Assembly: GCF_009866765.1 (NCBI RefSeq)
Contig: NZ_CP019431.1
Location: 5,662,001 to 5,726,000 of the forward strand
DNA: 64,000 bases
Reading direction: 5' to 3'
From: Pseudomonas sp. S35
GTDB taxonomy: Bacteria > Pseudomonadota > Gammaproteobacteria > Pseudomonadales > Pseudomonadaceae
The position numbers and the translations under genes are program-made. The stretch's first letter is position 1, and each line of letters begins with the position of its first letter. Below the pieces are notes generated by a model. That model made no database searches and was not told the origin of the DNA. It was given only the letters and a program-made list of their open reading frames with translations. Below, piece by piece: positions 35,156-44,949 of this stretch.

Positions 35156-36979
35156 ATGATGGATGTGCGATCTCCTTTGGCCAGCATCGGCCTGTGCGCA
35201 GCATTGCTGCTGGCCGGCGGCTGCTCCCCCAGCGATGAGCAGAAGCAGACCACCCTCGAAGAGAAAACCGACCAGTTCGAACATTCCCTCGACAGCATCC
35301 AAGACCCCAAACTGCGCGACGCCATCGCCGACCTTGGCGGTTCGCTGCTGTTGCTGGAACGCGCACGGGGCAAACTCGCCAGCAAGCCTATCGAAGCCGA
35401 GTATGGCGAAGACAACCTGGCCCTGCTCAAACACTACCCCACGCCCCAGGCGCTGGTAGACACCTATATCAATGGCTTGTTCGTACTGCGCAAGACCTCA
35501 CATTCGGACTACCTAACGGATTTGCAGCCGGTCTTTGCGTTCAGTTTCAACCTGCCCGACTCATTCCCCTTCCCCCATGGCCTGGAATGGCAGTCAGTCA
35601 CCTTGAGCAATAACAAAGTCATCCCCTTCCAACCGGAATGGTCGGAAACCGACCCTGGCATCCAATTGAGTCCCAGCAGTTCTAACCTGACCAACCCAGA
35701 TGACCTGACGGTAACCTACCCCTTCATCGACGGCATCGAGACAGAGAACAAGAGCCAGCCGCAGCCCGTCAGCCTCAAGGGCACCGTCGAAGTGGTGGCG
35801 CCTGGACAAGTGCTGACGTTCGACCTGTCGAAAAAAGACGTGGGCCACAAGCGCACCGAGGGCGCGATCACCGTCAACCTGCTGCTTCTGGAAAAAAACT
35901 ACGCAGAGATCGAACTGACCAACAGCGCGCCGCTGGCCCCGGAGGTCGGCGACGAGTCCCCCAACCCGCTGCTGGTGCAGGCGCGCGACAGCAGCGGGCA
36001 ATTTCTCACACGCTCAGGCTCAATCAACGAAAGCGCCGCGCAGGTGGCGTTCTACGAGAAGCAACTGGCCGAGATGCAAAAGCAGAAGGCCTGGTCGGAT
36101 GCATTTGAAAAACAACTGACCGATGAGCAAAAAGCTTTCGAACATAAACAGAACAGTCATTACGCCAAGGTCTACTTCAATGGCCTGATCGATAACCTGC
36201 AGGTCAACGTGCTGGACTTTTCCAAGGCTACGGTCACTCGCAAAGACATCGACCTGCCGGTCCTGCGCTTCGACAAGAACAGCCTGGAACAAACCGTCCA
36301 GGCCCTGCCCATGCCGGTCACCGTGTATGACGACGGTGCCGCCAGCTGGCTCAAGGACGCCACACTGACCGAGGAGCAACTGAAAAACAGCGTCACCATC
36401 AGCCAGTCTGTCGACGACGCCAGTGCCGCGCATATCGCATTCGATCACCCGTTTACCTTCAATGACGACCTGGTGGGCGCCGAGCGCAACAGCAGCGAAT
36501 CACCCGTGACGTTCTTTACCGCCGACGACAAGGGCGAACGCGGTGAGCCGATCGAGTTGCCAACCGAAGCCTACGAGCTGAACCCCGCACGCGGCACCCT
36601 CACCTACGACCTCAACCTATTCCCGGAAAACCCGGCCTTTGTGGTGGGCTCAATCCCGCTGTTCCTGGCGACTATCGAGAAGGGCGAGATTGAAGTGGCC
36701 AAGCTGCCCAAGGGCTTGTCGCTCAAGAGCAACGCACTGATCGTCGATCAAAAAGAATTCCCCGCCGACAGCTGGCGTTTCTACGCCAAGGACGCCAGCG
36801 GCCAGTACCTCAAGGAAATCCTGGGGGTCAGCCACCGCGCCGAGGAATACGGCACCGCGATGTTTGACGTGCATTATTTCTATGGGCAGCCAACGGTCCT
36901 GGAAAGCTACCAGCGCACCGACCTGAGCACCGTGCAATACGGCTTCGAGGTCAAACTGGACAAACCCGAAAGCAAATGA
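35156..36979 (+). CDS. Large lipoprotein of unknown function, 607 aa
   Basis: Lipoprotein signal peptide with lipobox LLAGGC (Cys about residue 24), then an acidic linker and a long beta-rich mature part. I recognise no named domain with confidence. The region rich in KQLTDEQKAFEHKQNSHY (about 305-340) is a helical insertion or coiled coil. The chosen start ATG 35156 has AGGAAA upstream; an earlier ATG at 35132 adds eight non-conserved residues. It is monocistronic, probably anchored in the outer or inner membrane facing the periplasm. Codon use is typical of the core genome. Confidence 0.85.
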   Translation: MMDVRSPLASIGLCAALLLAGGCSPSDEQKQTTLEEKTDQFEHSLDSIQDPKLRDAIADLGGSLLLLERARGKLASKPIEAEYGEDNLALLKHYPTPQALVDTYINGLFVLRKTSHSDYLTDLQPVFAFSFNLPDSFPFPHGLEWQSVTLSNNKVIPFQPEWSETDPGIQLSPSSSNLTNPDDLTVTYPFIDGIETENKSQPQPVSLKGTVEVVAPGQVLTFDLSKKDVGHKRTEGAITVNLLLLEKNYAEIELTNSAPLAPEVGDESPNPLLVQARDSSGQFLTRSGSINESAAQVAFYEKQLAEMQKQKAWSDAFEKQLTDEQKAFEHKQNSHYAKVYFNGLIDNLQVNVLDFSKATVTRKDIDLPVLRFDKNSLEQTVQALPMPVTVYDDGAASWLKDATLTEEQLKNSVTISQSVDDASAAHIAFDHPFTFNDDLVGAERNSSESPVTFFTADDKGERGEPIELPTEAYELNPARGTLTYDLNLFPENPAFVVGSIPLFLATIEKGEIEVAKLPKGLSLKSNALIVDQKEFPADSWRFYAKDASGQYLKEILGVSHRAEEYGTAMFDVHYFYGQPTVLESYQRTDLSTVQYGFEVKLDKPESK

Positions 36980-36985
36980 CCGCTG

Positions 36986-37303
36986 CTACAGGGCAAGCGG
37001 CTCAGGGTTGCCATTGAGCTGTCGCAGATGGGCCTGCATGTGCAGGCACCAGATCTGCGGATCGCCCGCCACCTCATAACCGTGCAGGGTCAGGCTGTCC
37101 ACGATGGATTCCAGAATGGTTTGCGCCGCAAAGGGGCCATGAAACGGTCCCTGGGACTTGATGGTGGAAGGCTGTTCACCGGACATTCCGGCGGCAAACA
37201 GCAAGGTCCACATCCCGTTATCCCCCGCGAGAGGGCGAATGGAGCATTCGATACGGGTGACCAGGCCAAAGCACTGGCGGGTAAGGCAAAGGTTGCGCGG
37301 CAT
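36986..37303 (-). CDS. Hypothetical protein, 105 aa
   Basis: Not recognised. Start chosen at MPRNLCLTRQCFGLVTRIE (ATG 37301-37303) because the frame's upstream part has no ribosome site; a longer version of 142 codons is open. The sequence is mixed alpha/beta with a conserved-looking centre (MWTLLFAAGMSGEQPST) and ends near the stop of the convergent lipoprotein (7 bp between). No signal peptide or transmembrane segment. Short Pseudomonas-specific proteins of this kind are common; function unknown. Confidence 0.6.
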   Translation of the reverse strand: MPRNLCLTRQCFGLVTRIECSIRPLAGDNGMWTLLFAAGMSGEQPSTIKSQGPFHGPFAAQTILESIVDSLTLHGYEVAGDPQIWCLHMQAHLRQLNGNPEPLAL

Positions 37304-37534
37304 GGCGGCGACCCTCGGTAGATCGGTGTTCAGCCCGGCCTGGGGCGAGGCTGTTTCTATCCAGCGACTCCTGTGGATATCCCTAGAGCAGAGAATAGAA
37401 GAAAAACCCGACAAACCAAGGTTGTAGAGACCAACGGTGGTGGGTGCCTATGGTTGAGTCAGTTTATTGGCAACGTCACCAAATCGGTGGCGCGCAATCG
37501 CTGTGATAGGCAATCCCCTGTGATAGGCGATCGC

Positions 37535-37669
37535 TGTGGTGAGCGGGATTGCCCCGCGCCGGGCCGCGAAGCGGCCCCCAAAACCTTCACCGCGATTGAT
37601 TCTGGCACTCTGCGGTGACCTTATTGGGGCTGCTGCGCAGCCCAGCGCGGGGCAAGCCCGCTCACCACA
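37535..37669. repeat. Inverted REP-type repeat pair
   Basis: TGTGGTGAGCGGGATTGCC... (37535-37559) and its near-perfect inverted partner (37645-37669, 24 of 25 positions) enclose a GGGCCGCGAAGCGGCCC hairpin and a GGGCTGCTGCGCAGCCC hairpin. They lie in the gene-free gap 37304-37710 between the 36986 gene and the Lon-like gene. Besides these REPs, two tandem near-copies of GTGATAGGC(A/G)ATC (about 37503-37532) are seen in the gap. Confidence 0.8.
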
Positions 37670-37710
37670 AGAGCCCGCTCATCAGAAGGGTGGCCCTTCA
37701 CACAGACCCG

Positions 37711-40152
37711 TCAGCTCACAGGTTTGGCTTCAGCCAACGCCTGCTGCGCCAACTCCTTCTCTGCCTCCTTCAAGTCTTCCTCGCTGATCATCTCGGCAAT
37801 CGCGCGCAAACGCTCGACCACCCGCGCATTGACGGTCCCTTCCGGAAATTGCCCTTCGGCATCCGGCTCACCCGCGTCTTCGCCCACCAACAGGCTCAAC
37901 GCTTCATCCGCCTGGCGCACTGCATAGATGTGGAACTGCCCGGCGCGTACGGCCTGCAACACCTTCTCATCAAGCATCAACGTGGCGACGTTGGCCTGGG
38001 GAATGATCGCGCCTTGCTCGCCGGTCAACCCGCGCGCTTCGCACAGACGGAAGAAACCTTCGATCTTCTCGTTGACCCCGCCCACCGCCTGCACTTCACC
38101 AAACTGGTTGATCGAGCCGGTAATCGCAAAACACTGCTTGAGCGGGGTTTTCGACAGGGCCGAGATCAAGGTGCACGCCTCACCCAGGGACGCACTGTCG
38201 CCGTCCACATAACCGTAGGACTGCTCCAGCGCGATACTCGCCGAAATCGCCAGCGGGAATTCCTGGGCGTACCGGCTGCCCAGGTAACCCGTGAGGATCA
38301 TCACGCCTTTGGAGTGAATCGGCTGACCGAGGTTGACCTCGCGCTCAATGTCGACAATGCCACTGCCGCCCGGATACACCGTCGCGGAAATCCGCGCAGG
38401 CACACCGAACGCCGAATCGCCAACCTCGAGTACCGTCAAGCCATTGCACTTGCCCACGGCGGCGCCGGCGGTGTCGATCAGGATCACGCCAGCAAGCATG
38501 TCGTCGAGAATTCGTGCCGACACCCGCCCGGTCCGCGTTGCCTTGGCTTTGAGCGCACGCTCGATATGGCCGGCATCGGTCATTTCATCGCCCGCCAGGT
38601 GACGGATAAAGTCAGCCTCACTCACCAGTTGGAACAGATCACCAATACGCGCCGACAGCCGCCCCTGGTGCTCGGCCAGCCGCGCGCTGTAGGTCGCCAA
38701 CCGCGCCACTGCGTCGGACGTCAGCGGCGCCATGCCTTCTTCCGAGGTGCGGGTTTTGAGCAACTGGGCAAATTGCTCCAGGCTCTCGTCTACCATCGGG
38801 ATGTCTTCGTCGAAATCCACCAGCACCCGGAACATCTCCTGGAAGTCCGGATCGGCGTCCTGCAGCGCGTAATACAACTGGCGCGAGCCAATGATGATGA
38901 CCTTGACCTGCAACGGGATCATTTGCGGGTTGAGGGTCACGGTGGCCAGGCGACCCAGCTCGCCCAAAGGCGACTCCATCTTCAGCTTGCGCGACTGCAA
39001 GGAACGCTTGAGTGCGTCCCACACGAACGGCTCGCTGAGCATTTTTTCGGCTTCGAGAATCAGGAACCCGCCATTGGCACGGTGCAAGGCGCCCGGGCGC
39101 AACTGGCGATAAGTGGTGTAGAGCGCGCCCTGGTCGGTGCTGTATTCGATACGGCCGAACAGGTTGTCGTAGGTCGGGTGCGGTTCAAACACCACCGGTG
39201 CGCCGCCATTGATCGAATGGCCCACCACCAGGCTTGGGCAGTATTGCTCCTCAAGCAGCTTGCGCGCTTGGGCGTCGGTCTTGGCGTCGTCCACCAGTTG
39301 CTCAACCACGGTTTTAAGCAAGTACACCTGCATGGCTTGCAGGTAGCCGCAAACCGCGGCGTTTTCCGCGTACTTTTCCGACAAAGGCGCCAGCAACGGT
39401 TGAAGGGCCAGGGTGATGGTCTCTTCGTTGAACTGGCGCAGCTGGTTGTTGGACTCGCGCTTCCACTGCGGCAGGCTGGCCAGTTCCTCGTTGAGGCGCT
39501 CTTCGAGCTCGGAAATGTCGGTGTGGAAGCGCTCCCGATCCACTTCCGGCAGCTGCGAGAACTCAGCCTCGTCCAGCGCCTTGCCGTCGAGCATCGGTGT
39601 GAACGCGATGTTGGAACTGTCACGGTACAGCGCCACGTCTTTTTCCAGGGCCAGACGCTCGATGACATCCAGAGCCTTGTCGTAACGCTGGTTGAAGGCG
39701 CGGTCGATGGCGCTCTTGCGCTGCTGATAAGTCGGGTGCTCAAAGACCGCCGGGAAAGTGGCCACCAGGTTGTCGACCAAGCCATTGATATCGGCAATGA
39801 ACGCCACCGCCGAACCGCCGGGCAATTCCAGGGCACGGGGTTCGCGCGGCTCATCAAAATTATTGACGTAGACCCAATCCGCCGGGGTCTGCAGGCGCTT
39901 GCCTTCGGCCTTCAGGTAGCGTTTGACGAACGAAAAGCGGCCGGTACCCGGCTCGCCCATGACAAACACGTTGTAACCGGGGCGTGGCATGGCCACACCG
40001 AACTGCAACGCTTCAACCGCGCGTTCCTGGCCAAGCACACCGCGAAAGGGCTCCAAATCATTGGTGGTCGAGAAGCTGAACTGTTCAGCGGAGAAAGGGC
40101 GAGTCAGCGCTTCGGGCGCTAGACGCAAGCTGGCAGCAACAGGATCAGGCAT
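37711..40152 (-). CDS. Lon-family ATP-dependent protease (AAA_32/LonB-like)
   Basis: 813-residue cytosolic protease-chaperone of the Lon-like family with an AAA_32 domain, distinct from classical Lon. The N-terminal ATPase module contains Walker A GEPGTGRFS (about residues 66-74) and a long helical insertion (REFHTDISELEERLNEELA-like). Downstream are Walker B and the sensor region LILEAEKMLSEPFVWDALKRSL. The C-terminal S16 protease domain has the catalytic serine in DGDSASLGEACTLIS and the lysine in LSKTPLKQCFAITGS. The catalytic dyad is intact. It is monocistronic, with REP elements downstream and DUF3015 divergent. Confidence 0.95.
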   Translation of the reverse strand: MPDPVAASLRLAPEALTRPFSAEQFSFSTTNDLEPFRGVLGQERAVEALQFGVAMPRPGYNVFVMGEPGTGRFSFVKRYLKAEGKRLQTPADWVYVNNFDEPREPRALELPGGSAVAFIADINGLVDNLVATFPAVFEHPTYQQRKSAIDRAFNQRYDKALDVIERLALEKDVALYRDSSNIAFTPMLDGKALDEAEFSQLPEVDRERFHTDISELEERLNEELASLPQWKRESNNQLRQFNEETITLALQPLLAPLSEKYAENAAVCGYLQAMQVYLLKTVVEQLVDDAKTDAQARKLLEEQYCPSLVVGHSINGGAPVVFEPHPTYDNLFGRIEYSTDQGALYTTYRQLRPGALHRANGGFLILEAEKMLSEPFVWDALKRSLQSRKLKMESPLGELGRLATVTLNPQMIPLQVKVIIIGSRQLYYALQDADPDFQEMFRVLVDFDEDIPMVDESLEQFAQLLKTRTSEEGMAPLTSDAVARLATYSARLAEHQGRLSARIGDLFQLVSEADFIRHLAGDEMTDAGHIERALKAKATRTGRVSARILDDMLAGVILIDTAGAAVGKCNGLTVLEVGDSAFGVPARISATVYPGGSGIVDIEREVNLGQPIHSKGVMILTGYLGSRYAQEFPLAISASIALEQSYGYVDGDSASLGEACTLISALSKTPLKQCFAITGSINQFGEVQAVGGVNEKIEGFFRLCEARGLTGEQGAIIPQANVATLMLDEKVLQAVRAGQFHIYAVRQADEALSLLVGEDAGEPDAEGQFPEGTVNARVVERLRAIAEMISEEDLKEAEKELAQQALAEAKPVS

Positions 40153-40418
40153 CGGGCTTCCTTACATCAGGCGGGGCAGATGACGGCATTCTGGCTCCCC
40201 CTTGCGCGCTCTGGCAAGGCGAGCCGTTGGGAAAGCATAGACTTCGAACCGCTGCGACAAAAAATCGCGACATCACTGATTGTTTTATAAAAACACACGG
40301 AACCCTTGGAACGTGCCTAAACTCCAAACTGCGCGGGTTGGACTAATAACTGGCCCCTAGGGCGCTACGAAGCGCCTGAACCCTTGTCCATTGGTTTGCA
40401 CACAAAGAGAACAAAGCT

Positions 40419-40907
40419 ATGAAACGGATCCTTCTCGGTACTCTCTTCACCGTCGTCTCCCTCAATGCAATGGCAGAAGCACCAGGTGGCCCGAACTGCG
40501 GTTGGGGCAACATGTTGTTCGAAGGCCAGCGCGGTACTCCGGCTCACTTCCTGGCTTCCACTACCAACGGCACCTCCGGTAACGCCACCTTCGGCATGAC
40601 CTCGGGCACCAACGGTTGCAGCACCAACAGCGCGCTGACCTACGGCGGCAAGTCCTGGATTGCCATGAATGGCATGATGAACGAGCTGTCCGAAGACATG
40701 GCCAAGGGTAATGGCGAAGCACTGACCACCTACGCCGTGGTACTGGGTGTTGCGCCAGAAGATCGCGAGCACTTCGCGGCCGTGGCTCACGAACACTTCC
40801 AGCAAATCTTCAGCAAGGCGGACGTAACCGCTGAAGACGTGCACAACAACACCCTGGCTGTACTGAAAGGCGATGCCCGTCTGGCGAAATACGCTACCCA
40901 GGCTTAA
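40419..40907 (+). CDS. DUF3015 family periplasmic protein
   Basis: 162-residue precursor with signal peptide MKRILLGTLFTVVSLNAMA (cleavage about residue 19). The mature part begins with the family's PGGPNCGWGNMLFEGQRGT and has a second conserved cysteine (GTNGCSTNSALTY), probably disulfide-bonded. The C-terminal half is helical (EHFAAVAHEHFQQIFS). DUF3015 proteins are abundant in Pseudomonas but without established function. It stands before the DUF4105 gene, separated by a strong terminator (40918-40950), so it is its own unit. Confidence 0.9.
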   Translation: MKRILLGTLFTVVSLNAMAEAPGGPNCGWGNMLFEGQRGTPAHFLASTTNGTSGNATFGMTSGTNGCSTNSALTYGGKSWIAMNGMMNELSEDMAKGNGEALTTYAVVLGVAPEDREHFAAVAHEHFQQIFSKADVTAEDVHNNTLAVLKGDARLAKYATQA

Positions 40908-40917
40908 GCTCGACCTG

Positions 40918-40950
40918 CCCGCGCCTCCCCAGGCGCGGGTTTTATTTTTG
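40918..40950 (+). terminator. Rho-independent terminator after DUF3015 gene
   Basis: CCCGCGCC-tcccca-GGCGCGGG stem followed by a T-rich run, 11 bp after the stop codon. Confidence 0.9.
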
Positions 40951-40999
40951 GACCCGCCTCCTCTTTGGGTCTCTCTAATTTCCGACTTAAGTTGCCCCT

Positions 41000-42853
41000 A
41001 TGCTCAAACGCTTTGCCTGGATGGCACTCTTCGCCTGCGCCCCGCTGTACGCGGCACCGCATCTTGATGATCAACGTTTGCAGCAACTGGCCAACGATCC
41101 ATTCTGGCTGTCGCTGGGCCACTACGAAGCCGGCAAGCTCAAAGGCTGGCGCAGTTATGTCAGCGAACAGAAATTTTTCCTCGCACCCGATGGCGCTCAC
41201 CATCCGGATGCGGAACTCAAGGCCACCGTTGAAGCGCTCTACGCTCCGGCCAGCCTGGGTGAAAAACATGCCCAATGCGTCTACCCCGCGCGTACCCGCT
41301 GGCTCAAGGATCAGTTGCACCTGACCGACCTGCCCGCCGTGGACTGCAAAGAATTCAAGCAATGGTTCAAGGACGTCGCCCCTCACAGCGCGGTGATGAT
41401 CTTCCCGGCGGCCTACCTCAACAGCCCGTCGTCGATGTTCGGCCACACCCTGCTGCGTATCGACCAGGCCGACGTGCAGAGCAACAAAACCGCGCTACTG
41501 AGCTATGCGATCAACTTCGGCGCGTACATCGAAGGCTCGGACAACAGCATCCTCTACGCCTGGAAAGGCCTGATGGGCGGCTACCCCGGCCTGTTCGCGC
41601 TGGTGCCCTACCAGGAAAAACTCTCCGAATACCGTAGCCTCGAAAACCGCGACCTGTGGGAATACCGCCTCAACCTCACCCAGGTCGAGACCGAGCGCAT
41701 GGTCGAGCACGTGTGGGAGCTCAAGCAGATCCAGTTCGACTACTTCTTCTTCGACGAAAACTGCTCCTATCGCCTGCTGGAACTGCTGCAAGTGGCCCGT
41801 CCGGGCCTGCGCCTGACTGAACAGTTCCCGCTGACCGCCATTCCTACCGACACGGTCAAGGCCGTGAAGGACGCGGGCCTGGTCGAGAAGATCGACTACC
41901 GGCCGTCCCGCGAGCGCGAGCTGCTGGAACGCGCCAAGCCGCTGGACAGCGACGAGCAGCAATGGGTGCTCAAGGTCAGCGATGACCAGCAACAATTGCA
42001 GGCGCCCGCCTTCAAAGCATTGCCCCGCGACCGCCAGGCCCTGATCATCGACGCCGCTTACCGCCTGGGCCGCTACCGCGCCAATGGCCTGGAGCGCGAC
42101 ACCGCACGCTCCCAACGCAGTTTCGAACTGCTGCGCGCGATCAACCAGAACCCCGCGCCGGACCTTAAGATCACGCCTCCCGGCCTGCCGGAAAACGGCC
42201 ATGAGTCACGAACCTGGCAAGCCGGCATCGGTACCCGTGGCGACAAAGCCTTCGGTGAGTACGGCCTGCGCATGGCCTACCACGACCTCAACGACAACGC
42301 CGAAGGCTTCCCCCTCGGCGCCCAGATCGAAATCCTGCAAATGAAACTGCGCCAGTACGAAGGCAACCACTGGCAACTGCAGCAACTAGACCTGGCCACC
42401 ATCCGCTCCCTGACCCCGCGCAACGCCCTGCTGCAACCGTGGTCCTGGCAAGTCACCGGCGGCCTGGAACGCGTACCTGGCAAACACGACGACGAAACCC
42501 TGGTCGCCCACGTCAACGGCGGCGCCGGTGGCACCTGGCAACTCGGCGACGACATGCTCGGCTTCGCCCTCGGCACCGTGCGCGTGGAACACAACAACGA
42601 CTTCAGCGAAGCCATCTCCCCCGCCGCCGGCTTCAACACCGGCGTCCTGTGGAAAAACCCGCTGGGCAACCTGAGCCTGGAAGCCAAGGGCGATTTCTTC
42701 ACCAATGGCGAAGTGCGGCGCAGCATCAGCCTGAACCAGCAGTGGGAATTGTCGCGCAACCTGGGCCTGCGCCTGAGTGCACAGCGCGAGTACAGCCACT
42801 TGTCGACGCCGGTGAATGAAGTGATGCTTGAAGTGAAGTGGTATCACTACTAG
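41000..42853 (+). CDS. DUF4105 (Lnb N-terminal-type) periplasmic protein
   Basis: 617 residues with a signal peptide (MLKRFAWMALFACAPLYA, about 1-18), an N-terminal segment (LDDQRLQQLANDPFWLSLGHYE), the DUF4105 domain from about residue 120 (SPSSMFGHTLLRID with a conserved FGH; DENCSYRLLELLQ with a conserved cysteine), and a C-terminal beta-rich region ending MLEVKWYHY, like an outer-membrane barrel end. DUF4105 is the fold of lipoprotein N-acyltransferase Lnb of Gram-positives; whether this family acylates anything in Pseudomonas is unknown. The conserved H and C could be catalytic. Confidence 0.85.
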   Translation: MLKRFAWMALFACAPLYAAPHLDDQRLQQLANDPFWLSLGHYEAGKLKGWRSYVSEQKFFLAPDGAHHPDAELKATVEALYAPASLGEKHAQCVYPARTRWLKDQLHLTDLPAVDCKEFKQWFKDVAPHSAVMIFPAAYLNSPSSMFGHTLLRIDQADVQSNKTALLSYAINFGAYIEGSDNSILYAWKGLMGGYPGLFALVPYQEKLSEYRSLENRDLWEYRLNLTQVETERMVEHVWELKQIQFDYFFFDENCSYRLLELLQVARPGLRLTEQFPLTAIPTDTVKAVKDAGLVEKIDYRPSRERELLERAKPLDSDEQQWVLKVSDDQQQLQAPAFKALPRDRQALIIDAAYRLGRYRANGLERDTARSQRSFELLRAINQNPAPDLKITPPGLPENGHESRTWQAGIGTRGDKAFGEYGLRMAYHDLNDNAEGFPLGAQIEILQMKLRQYEGNHWQLQQLDLATIRSLTPRNALLQPWSWQVTGGLERVPGKHDDETLVAHVNGGAGGTWQLGDDMLGFALGTVRVEHNNDFSEAISPAAGFNTGVLWKNPLGNLSLEAKGDFFTNGEVRRSISLNQQWELSRNLGLRLSAQREYSHLSTPVNEVMLEVKWYHY

Positions 42854-42879
42854 CGCGACTCTAAAGCCAAACTCAATAC

Positions 42880-42975
42880 CAATGTGGGAGGGGGCTTGCC
42901 CCGATAGTGGTGTGTCAGTCACTGAATATTTGGCTGATGCACCGCCATCGGGGGCAAGCCCCCTCCCACATTTGG
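42880..42975. repeat. REP doublet (BIME-like)
   Basis: TGTGGGAGGGGGCTTGCC... at the left and the inverted ...GGCAAGCCCCCTCCCACA at the right, separated by about 40 bp: the typical Pseudomonas fluorescens-group REP pair. It lies in the 388-bp gap 42854-43241; the rest of the gap is AT-rich and holds the promoter of the next gene. Single related hairpins are seen at about 44430-44458, 44803-44830 and 47398-47420. Confidence 0.85.
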
Positions 42976-43241
42976 ATCTGCATTGATTCAGCTGCGCCTC
43001 GCCCACAACAACTCAAATCAGCAAAAAACTCTCAAATTTATTCCCTCACTCAGAAATTCTTAGGATGTCTTCAAGTCACTGACTAATAAGCCAAAGTTTT
43101 GAAGCGCATTTTTAGCTTTTTTGCGCTGCAATAAACTTGTGAATCCCCTGCTCGCTTTATGAAGATTTTTGACTAGTCTCGCGAGTAGCAATCAAATTGC
43201 CACCACATCTATCCACGGATCTGAATAGGTAGAGACTTACT

Positions 43242-44327
43242 ATGGATTTTTTTGAAAAGCTCACCAGTCTGGCAGCAAAAGTCCGGTTACAAGGCCCCGC
43301 CATTCAAACAGAAGAAGCGACAAAAAATGCTTTCGTAATGCCTTTTATCAACACGGTGCTGGGCTACGACGTGTTTGATCCTCAGGAAGTGACACCTGAG
43401 TTCGTATGCGATGTGGGGACAAAAAAAGGCGAAAAAATAGACTACGCCATCATGAAAAACGGTGAGGTTCAAATTCTCATCGAATGCAAAAAAATCGGCG
43501 AATCACTGAGCATTAATCACGCCTCCCAGCTTTTTCGATACTTCCATGTGACGAGCGCAAGAATCTCCATCCTCACTAACGGCCAGGTCTATAGGTTTTT
43601 TACCGACTTGGACGCCCCCAATAAAATGGACGAAAAACCATTTCTGGAACTGGACCTGCTGGACATTGACGAATATTCCGTGCCGGAATTGATCAAGCTC
43701 ACCAAGTCAGCTTTCGACGTGGACTCAATCATCAATGCCGCAGGAGAGCTGAAGTACGTCAGCCAACTCAAGAAAATCATAGGCGCTCAGGTCAACAAAC
43801 CAGAAGACGAGTTCGTGAAATTCTTCGCATCCCGCGTTTATGATGGTGTCATCACCCAGAAGGTGCGTGAGCAGTTTTTTGAACTGACGCGAAAAGCGTT
43901 AGCTCAGTTTTTGAATGATCAAATCAATGACCGACTCAAGTCAGCCATGAGCGGCGTTATTCAACCGACGATAGCGTCTATGCCGGTCGCAAACAGCGCT
44001 AATGCAGAGACACAGGACCGCGACGAATCAGAAGACAAGATATTGACCACTCTTGAAGAGATGGAGGGTTATCACATCGTTCGTGCTGTCGTTCGTTCGG
44101 TCGTCGATGCCAAACGTATCGTTCAACGGGATACCCAGAGCTATTTCGGCATACTCCTGGATGACAACAACCGCAAACCGATCTGCCGCCTTCATTTCAA
44201 TCGCAGCCAGAAATACCTCGGCATATTCGACGAAGAGAAAAACGAAACCCGGCACGCAATTTCGTCCATTGATGAGATTTACGAGTACGCAGATCAACTG
44301 AAAAAGACAGTGGGTTATTACGACTGA
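43242..44327 (+). CDS. Stand-alone HsdR-N-like nuclease domain protein
   Basis: 361 residues resembling the N-terminal PD-(D/E)xK domain of type I restriction R subunits (HsdR_N_2): KIDYAIMKNGEVQILIECKK supplies the D...ExK core (about residues 65-85). There is no helicase part, and no HsdM or HsdS nearby. The C-terminal half is a separate domain (about 270-360; QSYFGILLDDNNRKPICRLHFN). It is flanked by REP elements and lower in GC than its neighbours, so likely acquired. It could be an orphan defence nuclease or a domesticated regulator; the function is not known. Confidence 0.75.
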   Translation: MDFFEKLTSLAAKVRLQGPAIQTEEATKNAFVMPFINTVLGYDVFDPQEVTPEFVCDVGTKKGEKIDYAIMKNGEVQILIECKKIGESLSINHASQLFRYFHVTSARISILTNGQVYRFFTDLDAPNKMDEKPFLELDLLDIDEYSVPELIKLTKSAFDVDSIINAAGELKYVSQLKKIIGAQVNKPEDEFVKFFASRVYDGVITQKVREQFFELTRKALAQFLNDQINDRLKSAMSGVIQPTIASMPVANSANAETQDRDESEDKILTTLEEMEGYHIVRAVVRSVVDAKRIVQRDTQSYFGILLDDNNRKPICRLHFNRSQKYLGIFDEEKNETRHAISSIDEIYEYADQLKKTVGYYD

Positions 44328-44501
44328 CGACACAACGATAACCCTGTGGCGAGCAGGCTTGCGCATCTCGCAGCAACATCGAAGTGATATCACTGCGTAA
44401 CCGGCCTTAAAGCCGGGCGGAGTTTAAAAATGTCGGAGGGGGCTTGCCCTCCCACATTTGTCCGTATTTATTCAGTTTCCATCTCAGGGAGTTCAATCAA
44501 C

Positions 44502-44795
44502 ATGGCAGTTAACTGCAACACTCTCGAAGAAGTCCGTGACAACATCGACCGCCTCGACCAGCAAATTGTCAGCCTACTGGCTGAACGTGGCGGCTACGTA
44601 TCCCAAGCCGCGCGCTTTAAAAAGAATGCTGATGCTGTCAAGGCACCACAACGGGTTGAACAGGTGATCGCCAAGGTGCGGGATTTATCGCACACACTAG
44701 GTGCCAACCCGGACGTTACCGAGCAGGTGTATCGCGCGATGATTTCGGCATTTATTCAGCAGGAATTGGGTGAGCATGCGGCGCTAACAACATAG
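44502..44795 (+). CDS. AroQ-fold chorismate mutase family protein
   Basis: 97-residue all-helical protein of the chorismate mutase type II (AroQ/PchB) fold: LEEVRDNIDRLDQQIVSLLAERGGYVSQAARFK contains the conserved first-helix Arg and Lys positions (R, D-x-x-I-x-x-L-L), followed by VEQVIAKVRDLSHTLG and VTEQVYRAMISAFIQQEL. The stand-alone short form could interconvert chorismate and prephenate or act as an isochorismate pyruvate lyase. No pathway genes adjoin it, so the role is undecided. Start at ATG 44502 with GGGAG upstream. Confidence 0.85.
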   Translation: MAVNCNTLEEVRDNIDRLDQQIVSLLAERGGYVSQAARFKKNADAVKAPQRVEQVIAKVRDLSHTLGANPDVTEQVYRAMISAFIQQELGEHAALTT

Positions 44796-44949
44796 TCCCC
44801 CAGTGGCGAGCGGGCTTGCCCCCTCGCCACGCAAGCTCGCCAGCGCAGTCCAAAGCGATCTACAGATTTCTCACACGCCTTTCACATCTCCCCGACGAAT
44901 CCCCTTCTAGACTTCCCACATCAGCCGTGAAACGGCGAGGGAGTACGCC

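Noticed and set aside
37615..40122. An 835-codon open frame antisense to the Lon-like protease
   Set aside because: Pure shadow of the protease gene; the opposite strand has Walker and Ser-Lys motifs.
44420..44460. Terminator before the chorismate mutase gene
   Set aside because: The hairpin GGAGGGGGCTTGCCCTCC is a REP-type element without a T-run.
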